From the NCBI RefSeq assembly GCF_006152065.1, contig NZ_VDFW01000027.1:29545-93544 (forward strand): a DNA stretch of 64,000 nucleotides, written 5' to 3'. Of this stretch, positions 7,737 through 17,299 are shown piece after piece. Origin of the DNA: Amycolatopsis alkalitolerans. GTDB lineage: Bacteria; Actinomycetota; Actinomycetes; Mycobacteriales; Pseudonocardiaceae. Each line of letters starts with the position of its first letter. The first letter of the stretch is position 1. A program made the translations under genes and the position numbers. The notes under the pieces are model-generated. The model did no database searches and had not been told where the DNA came from. It saw nothing but the letters and a program-made list of their open reading frames with translations.

Positions 7737-8902
7737 CCAGCCTGCCCCCACCCCGCGAACTGCCGCCCGAGGTCCGTGCCCGCCTGCGGGAGAACGTCCT
7801 CGCCGGGATCGAGCGCCCGTCCCGGCGCGGCTGGCTCGTGGCGGCAGCCGCCGTCCTGCTCGTCGCGGGCGGGGTGACGGGCGTCCAGTTGCTGCGGACA
7901 GGACCGGACTCGAGCACGCTCGGCACGGCAAGCGGCCCGGTCGACCGGTGCTGGGCGGCGGCGCGGGCAGCGGGCAAGGCCGGCCAGTTGCCCGACCGTA
8001 AGAACTGGCGGACGGTTTCCACTGCGTCGCAAGGCGACGACGTCGTCACCGGGTTCTCCGCCGGCGGCAAGACGATGTTCTGCGAGACGACGGCGACCAC
8101 CGTGACCTTGTCGGACCCGGACGCGAAAGTCAGCTACGCCAAGGGAACCCGCACCGCCCTGCTGCTCTACACCGGGACCGGGCTGGCGGCGGGGATCGCG
8201 GACCCGTCCTGGCACGGCATCGAACTGTCCATGCCGGACGGTCTCGGCATCACCTCCGCCTTGTTCGAGACGAAAAGCCGGGAGTTCGCGTTGTTCACCG
8301 GGACCGATCCGGCGAAGACCATGCTCTGGGCCGGGGACACGATCAAGGGTCAGCGCACGCGGCCGGGCCCGCGGGTGCAGCTTCCCGCGCCGCCACCGCC
8401 GCTGTTCACCGTCGTCGACCGGCCCGGCGACCGGGGCTCCCGCGAGGGACACGCACTCGGCGCCTGCCTCGCCGCGCTGCCGGCGCCGCTCGCCGGCGCG
8501 GATGGCTACCAGCCCGGCGCGCTGCTCGAAGACGGCGGCTACCAGGTGGTGCTGGGCCGGAACGCGGGCCACGCCATCGCCTGCGTCACCGAACCCGGCC
8601 GGCCGCACACCGTGCTGTATGTCGACACCTACATCGGCGAGTCGATCCCGGTGCGGCGACTTTCGGTGCCACAGGTCGGTTCGAAGGTGCCGTTCGTGGG
8701 CATCACCCCGCAGTCGGCCACCACGATGAAGGCCGACTTCGGCCTGGCAGAGCCCCAGTACCCGACCGTCCTCAATGGAACGTTCGCGATGTGGCTCCCG
8801 CCGGGGGCCCGACCCGTCGACCCGGCCAGGGGCGAGACCTCGGTCCAGGTGGACGACGCGCGCGGCGCGAGCCTGTTCAACGGCTACGTGCCGATGAGGT
8901 GA
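7733..8902 (+). CDS. unknown membrane-anchored protein coupled to the ECF sigma factor
   Basis: 389 aa from the ATG that overlaps the sigma stop. The layout is a cytoplasmic N-terminus of about 36 residues (LPPEVRARLRENVLAGIERP), one transmembrane helix (about 37-57) and a large extracytoplasmic part with several Cys and many Gly/Pro. The topology is that of an anti-sigma factor, and the N-terminal segment could be a short sigma-binding helix. No domain is recognised. It could equally be a surface protein controlled by the sigma factor. Confidence 0.65.
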   Translation: MTSLPPPRELPPEVRARLRENVLAGIERPSRRGWLVAAAAVLLVAGGVTGVQLLRTGPDSSTLGTASGPVDRCWAAARAAGKAGQLPDRKNWRTVSTASQGDDVVTGFSAGGKTMFCETTATTVTLSDPDAKVSYAKGTRTALLLYTGTGLAAGIADPSWHGIELSMPDGLGITSALFETKSREFALFTGTDPAKTMLWAGDTIKGQRTRPGPRVQLPAPPPPLFTVVDRPGDRGSREGHALGACLAALPAPLAGADGYQPGALLEDGGYQVVLGRNAGHAIACVTEPGRPHTVLYVDTYIGESIPVRRLSVPQVGSKVPFVGITPQSATTMKADFGLAEPQYPTVLNGTFAMWLPPGARPVDPARGETSVQVDDARGASLFNGYVPMR

Positions 8903-8961
8903 CAGGTACCTTCGCCGGCTGGTATCCCCGTGCCCTGCCGATCCCAGCTGATGCGAACCCC

Positions 8962-10230
8962 TCAACGGTGATCGGGACGGGCTCGGCTCCCGGCGGCTTG
9001 CAGCAGCGCGATGGCGGCCATGAGGATCGCCGTGCCGAACCCCAGCGAGGCATAGGACGCCTGGGCGACAACCACCCCGGCGACCGATCCACCGAGCGCG
9101 GCGGCGCCGTTCATCACCAGATCCGACACCCCCTGCGCGGACGTGCGGCTCGCGGCCGGCATCGATTCCGACAGCAGCGCGGAGCCCGCGACGATCCCGC
9201 ACGACCAGCCCAGGCCGAGGAGGAACAGCCCGATCCCCAACTGGACCACGCTGCCGCCCGGCGCCGCCCCGCTCACCACCGCCGCCACGGCGGTCAGCAC
9301 CGCTCCGCCGAGGACGACCGGTACCCGGCCCACGCTGTCGGCCAGCCATCCGGTCAGCGGCGAAAGCCCGTACATCCCAACGATATGCACGCTGATCACC
9401 AGCCCGATGACGGTCAGCGTCACCGCCACGTGGTGCATGTGCACGGGTGTCATCACCATGACCGACACCATCGCCATGTGAGACGACGCCACGGCAACCA
9501 ACCCGATCAGGGCCCGCGGACGCGCCACGATGAGACGCAAGGTCGTGAGGAATCCGGCCTTCGCGGATTCCGGGTCATCGTGCGTCGCCTCCCGCTGCGC
9601 CAGCAGCAAGGGATCGGGACGCAACAGGATGACCAGCACCGTTGCCGCGCACGCGAAGCACAGCATGGCGATGAAGAACGGGCCGGCCAGCGGCGGCAGG
9701 CCGATCAGACCGCCGAACCGGCCGGCGGGTTCGGCGAGGTTGGGCCCGAGCACCGACCCCACGGTGGTCGCCCATACGACCGTCGCCAGCGCGCGGGCCG
9801 CCCGTCGCGGGGCGGCCAGGTCCATCGCGCCGTAGCGTGCCTGCAGTCCGGCCGCGGTGGCCGCGCCGAACAGCAGGAGCCCGCCCAGCAGCAGTGGCAG
9901 GGACCGCACTACGGACGCCAGGACGACGACCGCGGCCCCGGCCGCGCCCGTCGCCATCCCGGTCGCCAAACCGGCCCGCCTGCCGCGACGGCGGGACAGC
10001 CGGCCCAGCGGAACGGCCGCGACGGCCGCCCCCAGCACGCTGAAGGTCTGCGCGAGCCCGCCGGCGCCGTCGGTTCCGGCGATATCCGCCGCGATCAGGG
10101 CGCCGACGGCCACGCCCACCGCGACACCGAGACCGCCGAGGATCTGGGCGGCGGACAACACGGCGACGGTGCGTCGCTGCACGACCGCGGTTTCGGCGCG
10201 CCGCGGGCTGAGGGCGGGTTCGGACGACAC
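8962..10230 (-). CDS. major facilitator superfamily transporter
   Basis: About 422 aa from GTG at 10230, with AAGGG eleven bases upstream. Twelve hydrophobic segments are apparent. The motif-A-like loop GRLSRRRGRRAG lies between TM2 and TM3, and a related loop (GWLADSVGRVPV) lies in the second half, as in drug/metabolite antiporters. It is the last gene of the peptide ABC operon, 17 bases after the second ATPase, so it probably exports a product or an analogue of what the ABC system imports. The substrate is unknown. Confidence 0.8.
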   Translation of the reverse strand: MSSEPALSPRRAETAVVQRRTVAVLSAAQILGGLGVAVGVAVGALIAADIAGTDGAGGLAQTFSVLGAAVAAVPLGRLSRRRGRRAGLATGMATGAAGAAVVVLASVVRSLPLLLGGLLLFGAATAAGLQARYGAMDLAAPRRAARALATVVWATTVGSVLGPNLAEPAGRFGGLIGLPPLAGPFFIAMLCFACAATVLVILLRPDPLLLAQREATHDDPESAKAGFLTTLRLIVARPRALIGLVAVASSHMAMVSVMVMTPVHMHHVAVTLTVIGLVISVHIVGMYGLSPLTGWLADSVGRVPVVLGGAVLTAVAAVVSGAAPGGSVVQLGIGLFLLGLGWSCGIVAGSALLSESMPAASRTSAQGVSDLVMNGAAALGGSVAGVVVAQASYASLGFGTAILMAAIALLQAAGSRARPDHR

Positions 10231-10246
10231 GGTCGGGGTGGCCCTT

Positions 10247-11221
10247 CTAGGCGGCGAGCGGGAAATGACATTCAACCAGGTGTCCGCGCGCGACCTCGAC
10301 CGTCGGCGGCGGGACACGAGCGCAGACGTCCTTCGCGACCGGGCAGCGGCTGCGGAACCGGCATCCGCTCGGCACATCGGTCGGTGACGGTGGTTCACCG
10401 GTCAGCAGCTGCCGGTTACCGCGCCGGGCGGGGTCCGGGACCGGCGCGGCGGCCAGCAGGGCCCGCGAGTAGGGGTGCCGCGGCCGCTCGAAGAAGGCGC
10501 GGGTCTCGGCGACTTCCACGAGCCGCCCGAGATACATCACCCCGACGCGGTGCGAGATCTGGCGTACCACCGGGAGGCCGTGCCCGATGAACAGGTACGT
10601 CAGCCCGAGCCGCTCTCGCAGGTCGGCCAGCAGGTTCACCACCTGCGCCTGCACCGAGACGTCGAGTGCGGACACGGGTTCGTCGGCCAGGACGAGCCGC
10701 GGATTCACCGCGATCGCGCGGGCGATCCCCACGCGCTGCCGCTGCCCGCCGGACAGCGAGCGGGGAAACGCGGTGGCCTTCGCGCCATCCAGCCCGACCG
10801 CGCTGAGCAGTTCCGCAACCCGGTCGCGCAACTCGTCGCCGCGCATCCGGTGGAAGACCCGCAACGGCTCGGCCACGATCTGCCCGACGCGCATCCTCGC
10901 GTTGAGCGAGCCGAGCGGATCCTGGAACACCGCCTGCATCTGCGCGCGCAGCCGGCGCAGCTGTTCGCCGCGCAGGCCCGTGACGTCGCGGCCGTCGAAG
11001 TACACGCGTCCCGCCGTCGGATCCTCCAGCCGCAACGCCAGCCGGCCCAGCGTCGACTTGCCGGAGCCCGACTCGCCGACCAGTCCGAACGTCTCACCGG
11101 CGGTCAGGCCGAGCGACACACCGTCGACGGCGCGGACCACGGCGGGGCGCTGGAACGGGTTGGGGCTGCTGCGCACCTTGTAGTGCCGTGACACACCGTC
11201 CAGCCGCATCAGCAGGGTCAT
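10247..11221 (-). CDS. oligopeptide-type ABC transporter ATPase (OppF/DppF)
   Basis: 324 aa from ATG at 11221, overlapping the previous ATPase stop by four bases. Walker [10 protein letters not shown], signature LSGGQRQR, Walker B LVLADEP and switch-loop FIGHGL are all present; the last replaces the usual 'SHDL' with GHGL, so the H-loop His is shifted by a residue. The C-terminal oligopeptide-ATPase extension (residues 245-320) has four Cys (GCRFRSRCPVAKDVCARV and later), typical of OppF/DppF. It pairs with the ATPase at 11218-12240. Confidence 0.9.
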   Translation of the reverse strand: MTLLMRLDGVSRHYKVRSSPNPFQRPAVVRAVDGVSLGLTAGETFGLVGESGSGKSTLGRLALRLEDPTAGRVYFDGRDVTGLRGEQLRRLRAQMQAVFQDPLGSLNARMRVGQIVAEPLRVFHRMRGDELRDRVAELLSAVGLDGAKATAFPRSLSGGQRQRVGIARAIAVNPRLVLADEPVSALDVSVQAQVVNLLADLRERLGLTYLFIGHGLPVVRQISHRVGVMYLGRLVEVAETRAFFERPRHPYSRALLAAAPVPDPARRGNRQLLTGEPPSPTDVPSGCRFRSRCPVAKDVCARVPPPTVEVARGHLVECHFPLAA

Positions 11222-12240
11222 GACCGGTCTCCGTCCTGGGGGTTCCAGCAGGCGGTGGGCACCGGGCCGGCGGTCACCAGCGGCGGGTCCTCGGTACCGC
11301 AGCGGTCGAGTGCGCGGGCGCAACGCGGCTGGAACGCACATCCCGCCGGCAGGCGCCCTGGTTCCGGGACCCCGCCGGGGATATCGGGCAACCGGCCCGG
11401 TCGTTCACCTTCCAGCGGCGGGATACACGCGAGCAGCCCGGCGGTGTAGGGATGCCGCGGTCCGCCGAAGATCTGCGCGGGCTCGCCGACCTCGACGACG
11501 CGTCCCGCGTACATGACCGCGACTCGGTCGGCGACCTCGGCGGCGACCCCGAGATCGTGCGTCACCAGCAGGACGGACATGCCGGTGTCCGACCGCAACC
11601 GGTCGATCAGGTCGAGGATCTGGGCCTGCACGGTCACGTCGAGCGCCGTGGTCGGTTCGTCGGCGATCAGCAGTTTCGGCGAGCAGGCCAGCGCCATGGC
11701 GATCATCACCCGCTGGCACATCCCGCCGGAGAGCTGGTACGGGTAGCTGCGCAGCACCCGGCCGGCGTCGGAGATACCGACCTCGCCCAGCAGTTCGCGC
11801 ATCCGCGCGCGCTCGGCCCGCCTGCTGCTCCGGCCCTCGCGGCGCAGAGCCTCGGACAGCTGGGCCGCCACCGTGAACACGGGATCCAAAGCGGACAGTG
11901 GCTCCTGGAAGACCATCGCCATTTCCCGGCCGCGCAGCCGGCGCAGCTCGCCGTCGCCGGCCTCGGCGAGGTTCCGCCCTGCCAAGGTGATGCGGCCCTG
12001 CACGGCGAAAGCCGGGTCGCGCCGGGTCAGCCCCAGGATCGTCCGCGCCGTCACGCTCTTGCCGCTGCCCGACTCGCCGACGAGGCACACCGTCTCTCCC
12101 GCGCCGACGTCCAAGGTCGCGTCGCGCACGAGGTCGACACCGGACCCGCGCAGGGTGACCCGCACTCCGTCTAGCGTCAGCAATGGCCCGGCGCGGTCCG
12201 GCGCCGGCTCCGTGGCGCTCACCTGTGTCGATGCCGTCAT
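11218..12240 (-). CDS. oligopeptide-type ABC transporter ATPase (OppD/DppD)
   Basis: 340 aa. It has Walker A GESGSGKS, signature LSGGMCQRV, Walker B LLIADEP and H-loop LVTHDLGV. The oligo_HPY C-terminal region has the Cys pattern CAFQPRC..CGTE, expected for the Fe-S-like cluster seen in DppD. The signature has Cys in place of the usual Gln/Ser after GGM, an uncommon but tolerable change. The start codon is four bases beyond the permease stop. It powers the importer together with the next ATPase. Confidence 0.9.
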   Translation of the reverse strand: MTASTQVSATEPAPDRAGPLLTLDGVRVTLRGSGVDLVRDATLDVGAGETVCLVGESGSGKSVTARTILGLTRRDPAFAVQGRITLAGRNLAEAGDGELRRLRGREMAMVFQEPLSALDPVFTVAAQLSEALRREGRSSRRAERARMRELLGEVGISDAGRVLRSYPYQLSGGMCQRVMIAMALACSPKLLIADEPTTALDVTVQAQILDLIDRLRSDTGMSVLLVTHDLGVAAEVADRVAVMYAGRVVEVGEPAQIFGGPRHPYTAGLLACIPPLEGERPGRLPDIPGGVPEPGRLPAGCAFQPRCARALDRCGTEDPPLVTAGPVPTACWNPQDGDRS

Positions 12241-12244
12241 CGGT

Positions 12245-13096
12245 TCACTCCCGGTCCATCCGGTCGCGCAGCCAGTCGCCGAGCAGGCTGACGCTGATCA
12301 CCACCAAGGTCAGCGCGAGCCCGGGAAAGGTCGAGACCCACCAGGCGTTCGCGAGGTACGGCTGTCCCGAGGACAGCAGCTGTCCCCAGTCCGGCACGTC
12401 GCTGCTCGGTCCGAGCCCGAGGAACGACAACGACGCGGCGAGCACGATCGACGTGCCCACCGACACGGTGGCCAGCACGACCACCGGCGCGATCGCGTTG
12501 GGCAGCACATGCCGCAGTAGCACCCGGGTGCGCCGCAGCCCGGTCGCGCGCGCGGCCTGCACGAACAGGCGGCCGCGCACCGCCATCACCTGGCCCCGCA
12601 TGACACGGGCGAACACCGGCATCGTGGCGACCGCGACGCCCAGGACCAGGTTGAGCCTGCTCGCCCCGAGCCCGGCGGTGATCACCAGCGCGAGCAGGAC
12701 TCCGGGGAAGCACATGAGAATGTCGACGAGCCTGCCGAGCGCGGAGTCCACGATGCCGCCGAGGTAGCCGGCGAGCAGGCCCAGTACGGTGCCGGCCGTC
12801 GCGGCCAGCGCCACCGAAGACAACCCGATCACCACGGCGGTGCGGGCGCCGTGCACGAGGAGCGCCAGCACGCTGCGGCCGTACTGGTCCGTGCCGAGCA
12901 GCGTCCCCTGCCCGGGACCCCGCAGCACCTGGTCCGGATGCAGCGCGGCGGGATCCCCCGGTGCCAGCACGCCGGGAACCAGCGCCGCAGCAAGCGTGAG
13001 CAGCACGATCACCCCGGCGACGCAGAGCATGATCCGGTTCGACGACAGCCACGGCGGTACCCGGCGCCGCGGCAACGTCGCGGTGACGGCGGTCAT
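12245..13096 (-). CDS. oligopeptide-type ABC permease (DppC/OppC)
   Basis: 283 aa, with six predicted membrane segments. The N-terminal OppC region is followed by the binding-protein-dependent permease domain, with the EAA-like loop RATGLRRTRVLLRHVLPN (about residues 195-215) and the family C-terminal SFLGLGPSSDVPDWG. ATG overlaps the amidohydrolase stop by four bases. It forms a heterodimer with the DppB-type permease encoded upstream of the amidohydrolase. Confidence 0.9.
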   Translation of the reverse strand: MTAVTATLPRRRVPPWLSSNRIMLCVAGVIVLLTLAAALVPGVLAPGDPAALHPDQVLRGPGQGTLLGTDQYGRSVLALLVHGARTAVVIGLSSVALAATAGTVLGLLAGYLGGIVDSALGRLVDILMCFPGVLLALVITAGLGASRLNLVLGVAVATMPVFARVMRGQVMAVRGRLFVQAARATGLRRTRVLLRHVLPNAIAPVVVLATVSVGTSIVLAASLSFLGLGPSSDVPDWGQLLSSGQPYLANAWWVSTFPGLALTLVVISVSLLGDWLRDRMDRE

Positions 13097-14334
13097 CGGC
13101 TGACCGCCTTCGCCATGGCGAGACCGGTGGGCGCCGGCGGTGCGGGGAGGGCGGCCTCGCCGACCGGATCCGGCTGGAACGGGGTCCCCCGCGCGACGAC
13201 AAGGCGCAGCGAGTGCAGGGCCGAGATATCGGCGAGCGGGTCACCCTCGACGGCGATCAGGTCAGCCGACAGCCCGGGACGCAGCCGCCCGGTGACCTCG
13301 CCGAGCCCGAGCGCCTCGGCGGCCCGCGCGGTCGCCGCGTACAGCACCTGGTCCGCCGGCAGGCCGACCATCGCGAGCGCTTCGAGCCCCGCCACGTAGG
13401 CGTAGTGGGGCACGTTGTCGATCCCGGCGTCCGTGCCCGCGATGATCTTCGCGCCACGTTCGTGCAGTACCGGCAGCGAGGGTTTGAAATCCTCGCCGCG
13501 GGTGGCGAGGAACTCCGCATACCGCGTGTTCACGGTCGGGCAGACGTAGGCACCGCTCGCGACGATCCGTGCCACGAGTTCGTCGTCGACCGACATCCGG
13601 CCGTCCGGCAGTACGAACGAGCAGTGTTCGAGGGTGTCCACGCCCGCGTCCAGCGCGCGGCGGATGCCTTCCACCCCGTGCGCGTGCGCGGCGACCCGCT
13701 TGCCGAGGCGATGTGCCTCGCCGACCGCCGCCGCGAGCTGGCCGTCGGTGAACTGCGCGAACCACGGCGCCGAACCGGCCGTCATGAATCCGCCGGTGGA
13801 CATGACCTTGATCAGGTCCACGCCCATCTTGTGGTGCAGCCGGACCATCCGCCGCACCTCGTCGTCGGTGTCACATTCGCCGCCCATGAACCAGCAGTGC
13901 CCGCCGGTGACGGTGAGCGGCCGCCCGGCGGTCACCATGCGCGGGCCGCGGGCGATACCCGTGTCGATGGCATCACGCACCACCACGTCCAGAAAGGACC
14001 GCGCACCGAGGTCGCGCGCGGTCGTGACGCCCACGCTGAGCAACTCGCGCGCGCTGCGCAACATGAGCACGAGCTGCTGCGGGTCGCTTTCGGCCTTCAT
14101 CCGCTCGACCGGCGCGGGCCCGCCGTCGAACCCGAGATGCACGTGGCTGTCGATCAGTCCGGGCAGCAGGGTGAGATCACCGAGCTCCACCCGCTCGACC
14201 GCCCCGTAGTCCGGTGGCAGCTCGGCGGCCGGACCGACCCAGGCGATGGTGTCACCGTCGACGAGCACACCCGCGCCGGCGTGGACCTCGCCCTGCTCAC
14301 CGGTCAGCACCCGGTTCGCCGTGTAGAACTTCAT
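13093..14334 (-). CDS. metal-dependent amidohydrolase (imidazolonepropionase/prolidase-like)
   Basis: About 413 aa from ATG at 14334, preceded by GGAAGGG. The amidohydrolase TIM-barrel signature is complete: HVHLG (HxH), Lys in VDLIKVMSTGG (bridging-lysine position), His in VAAHAHGVEG, DTLEHCSF and the catalytic Asp in IAGTDAGIDN. The sequence type is that of Xaa-Pro/Xaa-Arg dipeptidases and cyclic-imide or lactam hydrolases. No signal peptide is seen, so it acts in the cytoplasm on what the surrounding ABC transporter imports. It is unusual that the gene sits between the two permease genes. The substrate cannot be read from sequence. Confidence 0.85.
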   Translation of the reverse strand: MKFYTANRVLTGEQGEVHAGAGVLVDGDTIAWVGPAAELPPDYGAVERVELGDLTLLPGLIDSHVHLGFDGGPAPVERMKAESDPQQLVLMLRSARELLSVGVTTARDLGARSFLDVVVRDAIDTGIARGPRMVTAGRPLTVTGGHCWFMGGECDTDDEVRRMVRLHHKMGVDLIKVMSTGGFMTAGSAPWFAQFTDGQLAAAVGEAHRLGKRVAAHAHGVEGIRRALDAGVDTLEHCSFVLPDGRMSVDDELVARIVASGAYVCPTVNTRYAEFLATRGEDFKPSLPVLHERGAKIIAGTDAGIDNVPHYAYVAGLEALAMVGLPADQVLYAATARAAEALGLGEVTGRLRPGLSADLIAVEGDPLADISALHSLRLVVARGTPFQPDPVGEAALPAPPAPTGLAMAKAVSR

Positions 14335-14366
14335 GATCGATTCCCTTCCGGCACCGAGGCAGCACC

Positions 14367-15302
14367 TCAGCTCTTGCCGATCGCCACCCGGACCCGCGGG
14401 TCGACATAGGCGTAGGAGACGTCGACGACGATGTTGATGAGCAGGTAGATCGCCGCGATCACCAGGACGACGCCCTGAATGACCGGGTAGTCCTGTCCCT
14501 GGATGGCTTGCACGAGCGTCTGGCCGAGGCCGCGCCGCGCGAACACGGTCTCCACGATCACGGCACCGGCGAGCAGCGCGCCGAGCTGGAAGCCGATGAT
14601 CGTGATGGTGGGGATCACCGCGTTGCGCAGGACGTGCTTGCCGACCACGACCCGGGTACGCAAACCCTTGGCGTGCAAGGCGGTCACGAAGTTCTCGCCG
14701 AGTACTTCGATGATGCTGTTGCGGACCAGCCTGGTCACCACGCCGGCCGCCGACAGCCCCAGCGTGACGCTCGGCAGGACCAGCGACGCCGCGCCCGCGC
14801 TTCCGGTCGCGGGGAACAGGTGCAGCGTGAACGAGAACAGCATGATCAGCAACAGCCCCACCCAGAACGAGGGCATCGCGGTGCTGATCAGGCTCAGCAC
14901 CCGGATCATGCCGTCCAGCCAGGAGTTCCGGAAGATCGCGGACAGCGAGCCGAGCAGGATCCCGGCGACCGCCGAGACCGCGGCCGCGCACAGTGCGAGC
15001 TGCAACGTGGGCCAGATCTGCTGCCCGATCACCTGCGTCACGGGTTGCCGGGTCGAATACGAGGTGCCGAGGTCCAAGGTCACCGCGTCCTTGACGAAGC
15101 TGAGGTACTGCTGCCACAACGGCTGGTCGAGGCCGAACTGCTGGCGCAGGCTCGCCGCGACCTGCGGTGTGCTCGGCGAGGAGCCGAGCAGCACCGAGAC
15201 CGGGTCGCCAGGAAGCAGCCGCAGTGTGATGAACAGGATGACGGTGACCCCGATCAGGGTGGGGATGGCGATCAGGACCCGTTTCACGAGCGCGTAGGTC
15301 AC
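14367..15302 (-). CDS. oligopeptide-type ABC permease (DppB/OppB)
   Basis: 311 aa. Typical DppB: an N-terminal helix (RVLIAIPTLIGVTVILF), the extracytoplasmic segment with GDPVSVLLG, then five membrane helices and the EAA loop LHAKGLRTRVVVGKHVLRNA. The C-terminus ends VDPRVRV, the family hallmark 'DPR'. It lies 25 bases after the solute-binding protein and 32 bases before the amidohydrolase. It partners with the permease at 12245-13096. Confidence 0.92.
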   Translation of the reverse strand: MTYALVKRVLIAIPTLIGVTVILFITLRLLPGDPVSVLLGSSPSTPQVAASLRQQFGLDQPLWQQYLSFVKDAVTLDLGTSYSTRQPVTQVIGQQIWPTLQLALCAAAVSAVAGILLGSLSAIFRNSWLDGMIRVLSLISTAMPSFWVGLLLIMLFSFTLHLFPATGSAGAASLVLPSVTLGLSAAGVVTRLVRNSIIEVLGENFVTALHAKGLRTRVVVGKHVLRNAVIPTITIIGFQLGALLAGAVIVETVFARRGLGQTLVQAIQGQDYPVIQGVVLVIAAIYLLINIVVDVSYAYVDPRVRVAIGKS

Positions 15303-15327
15303 TTTGTCCCTCCGATGTGGAGACTCG

Positions 15328-16998
15328 CTAACTCGCCAGGTAGGTGTCGTAGAAGATCGGGTAGCCCTCGGCGTCGAACCGAAGGCCCGCTACGCCGGCG
15401 CCCGTCGCCGCCGTATAGGTCGGGACGTACACGGGGATGCTGAAGGCATCCTGGGTGATCTCCTTCTGCAAGGCCGAGTACTTGGCCATCCGGGAGGTCC
15501 GGTCGAGGTCCTGCTGAGCGGCGAGCAGCTCGCCGTCCAGCGCCGGATCCGACACCCGCGCCATGTTGAAGCCCAGCGCCTGCGGCTTGGGTACGAACTT
15601 CGAGGAGTAGACGGAGTAGAGCACGTTCGGATCGATGTTCACCAGGCTCAGCCCGACGATGTCGTAGTCGCCGGCTTGGATCGCCGCCTGCAACGGCGCC
15701 GTCTGGACGAGCTTGACGGTGACCTCGACCCCGATGTCCTTCATGTTCTGCTTGAAGAACTCCGCGATGTCCTGCCGTTTCTCGCGGTTCGGCGAGGCCT
15801 CGAGGTAGGTGATGCTCAGGCGCTGCCCGTCCCGCTGGCGTATCCCGTCCGCACCGGGTACCCAGCCGAGCGCGTCGAGTGCCGAGCGAGCGGCGTTCGC
15901 GTTGAACTGCCAGCTGTTCTCGACGGTCCGGTCGTAGCCGGACGTACTCGGTGAGAGCGGGGACCAGGCGCGGTCGTAAACCCCGAAGTAGAGCGACTTC
16001 ACGGCGGAGGCGACGTCGAAGCCCGACCTGATCGCCCGCCGCAGCGCCGGATCGCCCCAAGGAGCCTTGGCCGTGTTGAAATGCAGCTGGAACGGCGAGC
16101 CGGACTGGTTCTGCTTGTAGAAGTGCAGTGTGCTGTCGTTCTGGACGGCGGAGACCTGGGTCTCCGGCACGTTGCCGACCATCTGCACCGCACCGCTGCG
16201 CAGGGACCCCATCCGCACGGTCGCGTCGGGAATGATCTGGAAGGTCAGCGTGTCCAAATAGGCCGGTCCACTGTGGCCGGCGCCGGCCGGGCCCCAGGCG
16301 TAGGAGTCGTTGCGCGCCAGCACGATCCGGTCATTGGTCGTGTAGGAGACGAACTTGTACGGCCCGGTGCCGACGGGTTTGAGCCGGAAAGCCTGCGCCC
16401 CCTCGGCGCGGACGGCGGTGGGCGAGACCATGCCGAGGAACGGCGAGCTCAGGTTCGCGAGAAACGGCGCGTAGGGCGCGGACAGCGTGACGACCGCGGT
16501 GTTCGGCGCCGTGGCGGCGCACGACTTGTAGGGCCCGATGGCGCCGATCGCGAACACCGAGCCCGTCGACGGGTCCGCGATCCGGTCGAGGTTGAAGCAG
16601 ACCGCGCCGGCGTCGAACGGCGTCCCGTCGTGGAATGTCACGCCGTCGCGCAGGGTGAAGGTGTAGGTCTTGCCGTCCGGGCTGATCGTCCACGCACTGG
16701 CCAGCCACGGCACCTGTTTCGTGCCGTCGGGAGTGGTGGCCACAAGGCTGTCGTAGAGCTGGCGCAGAACGCGTGCTTCCTGCGCCGAGGCGGCCACGTT
16801 CGGATCGAGCCCGGTGATACCGGTGTCGATGGCGACGGTAAGGCTGCCGCCGGGCTTGGGTGGACCGACCGGGCCTGCCGCGCCGGTCGCCCCGCTGCAG
16901 GCCGCGGCCATGATCGGGATCAGGCCGCAGGCGAGCGCGGTTCGCCATCGGCGGGTGCGGCGCCGGAGTGGAGTGAGGGCGTGGGGGTTCAGTCTCAT
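15328..16998 (-). CDS. ABC transporter substrate-binding lipoprotein, family 5 (peptide type)
   Basis: About 556 aa from ATG at 16998, chosen for its GGAAAGG site eight bases upstream; longer in-frame starts lack one. A twin-arginine-free signal with lipobox AAAC is followed by the SBP_bac_5 domain (GGSLTVAIDTGITGLDPN, GLSLVNIDPNV). It is the first gene of the seven-gene operon. The expected ligands of this family include di- and oligopeptides, nickel chelates, opines and glycosides. The neighbouring amidohydrolase favours a small amide or peptide. Confidence 0.9.
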   Translation of the reverse strand: MRLNPHALTPLRRRTRRWRTALACGLIPIMAAACSGATGAAGPVGPPKPGGSLTVAIDTGITGLDPNVAASAQEARVLRQLYDSLVATTPDGTKQVPWLASAWTISPDGKTYTFTLRDGVTFHDGTPFDAGAVCFNLDRIADPSTGSVFAIGAIGPYKSCAATAPNTAVVTLSAPYAPFLANLSSPFLGMVSPTAVRAEGAQAFRLKPVGTGPYKFVSYTTNDRIVLARNDSYAWGPAGAGHSGPAYLDTLTFQIIPDATVRMGSLRSGAVQMVGNVPETQVSAVQNDSTLHFYKQNQSGSPFQLHFNTAKAPWGDPALRRAIRSGFDVASAVKSLYFGVYDRAWSPLSPSTSGYDRTVENSWQFNANAARSALDALGWVPGADGIRQRDGQRLSITYLEASPNREKRQDIAEFFKQNMKDIGVEVTVKLVQTAPLQAAIQAGDYDIVGLSLVNIDPNVLYSVYSSKFVPKPQALGFNMARVSDPALDGELLAAQQDLDRTSRMAKYSALQKEITQDAFSIPVYVPTYTAATGAGVAGLRFDAEGYPIFYDTYLAS

Positions 16999-17299
16999 TC
17001 CGGGTGCCTTTCCAGTGTCACCTGATGGAGTCAAGCTAAAAACCTGCGTTGACATGGTCAATGCATGGTTGAAGCCTGCAACAGACAGTTGACATCGCCG
17101 AAATACTGGGGCCCCAGTGTTACAAGATCTCGCAACATTGCGATTTCCCTTGCTTCAAGCCAATCTCGGTGTCAGCGTTGGGAGCGGACGGTACGCGCGA
17201 GGGTCCGTTCGAAGCAGCGCGCTGAACCCGGTTCAACTTGCCGTTGAATTCAAGCGCTACGCTCAGCACCATCCCGACGGGTGATAGGAAGGACGATCA
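16999..17299. other. divergent control region with three palindromes
   Basis: Three hundred bases between the solute-binding gene and the PAS/HTH regulator gene. From left to right it holds the operon promoter with TTGAC-ATG-GTCAA (17049-17061), a second GTTGACAT copy near 17086, a perfect 14-base palindrome ACTGGGGCCCCAGT (17105-17118), and TTCAAC-TTGCC-GTTGAA (17232-17248) overlapping TTGAATTCAA. The last lies about 50 bases before the regulator start and may mediate autoregulation. No ORF in it is convincing. Confidence 0.55.
17033..17061 (-). promoter_or_regulatory. promoter of the peptide ABC operon with overlapping operator
   Basis: Minus-strand TTGACC (17056-17061), a 17-base spacer and TAGCTT (17033-17038) are a strong housekeeping-type match. 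The -35 lies inside the perfect inverted repeat TTGAC-ATG-GTCAA (17049-17061), so a regulator bound there would block polymerase. The product of the divergent gene at 17300 is the natural candidate. Confidence 0.6.
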
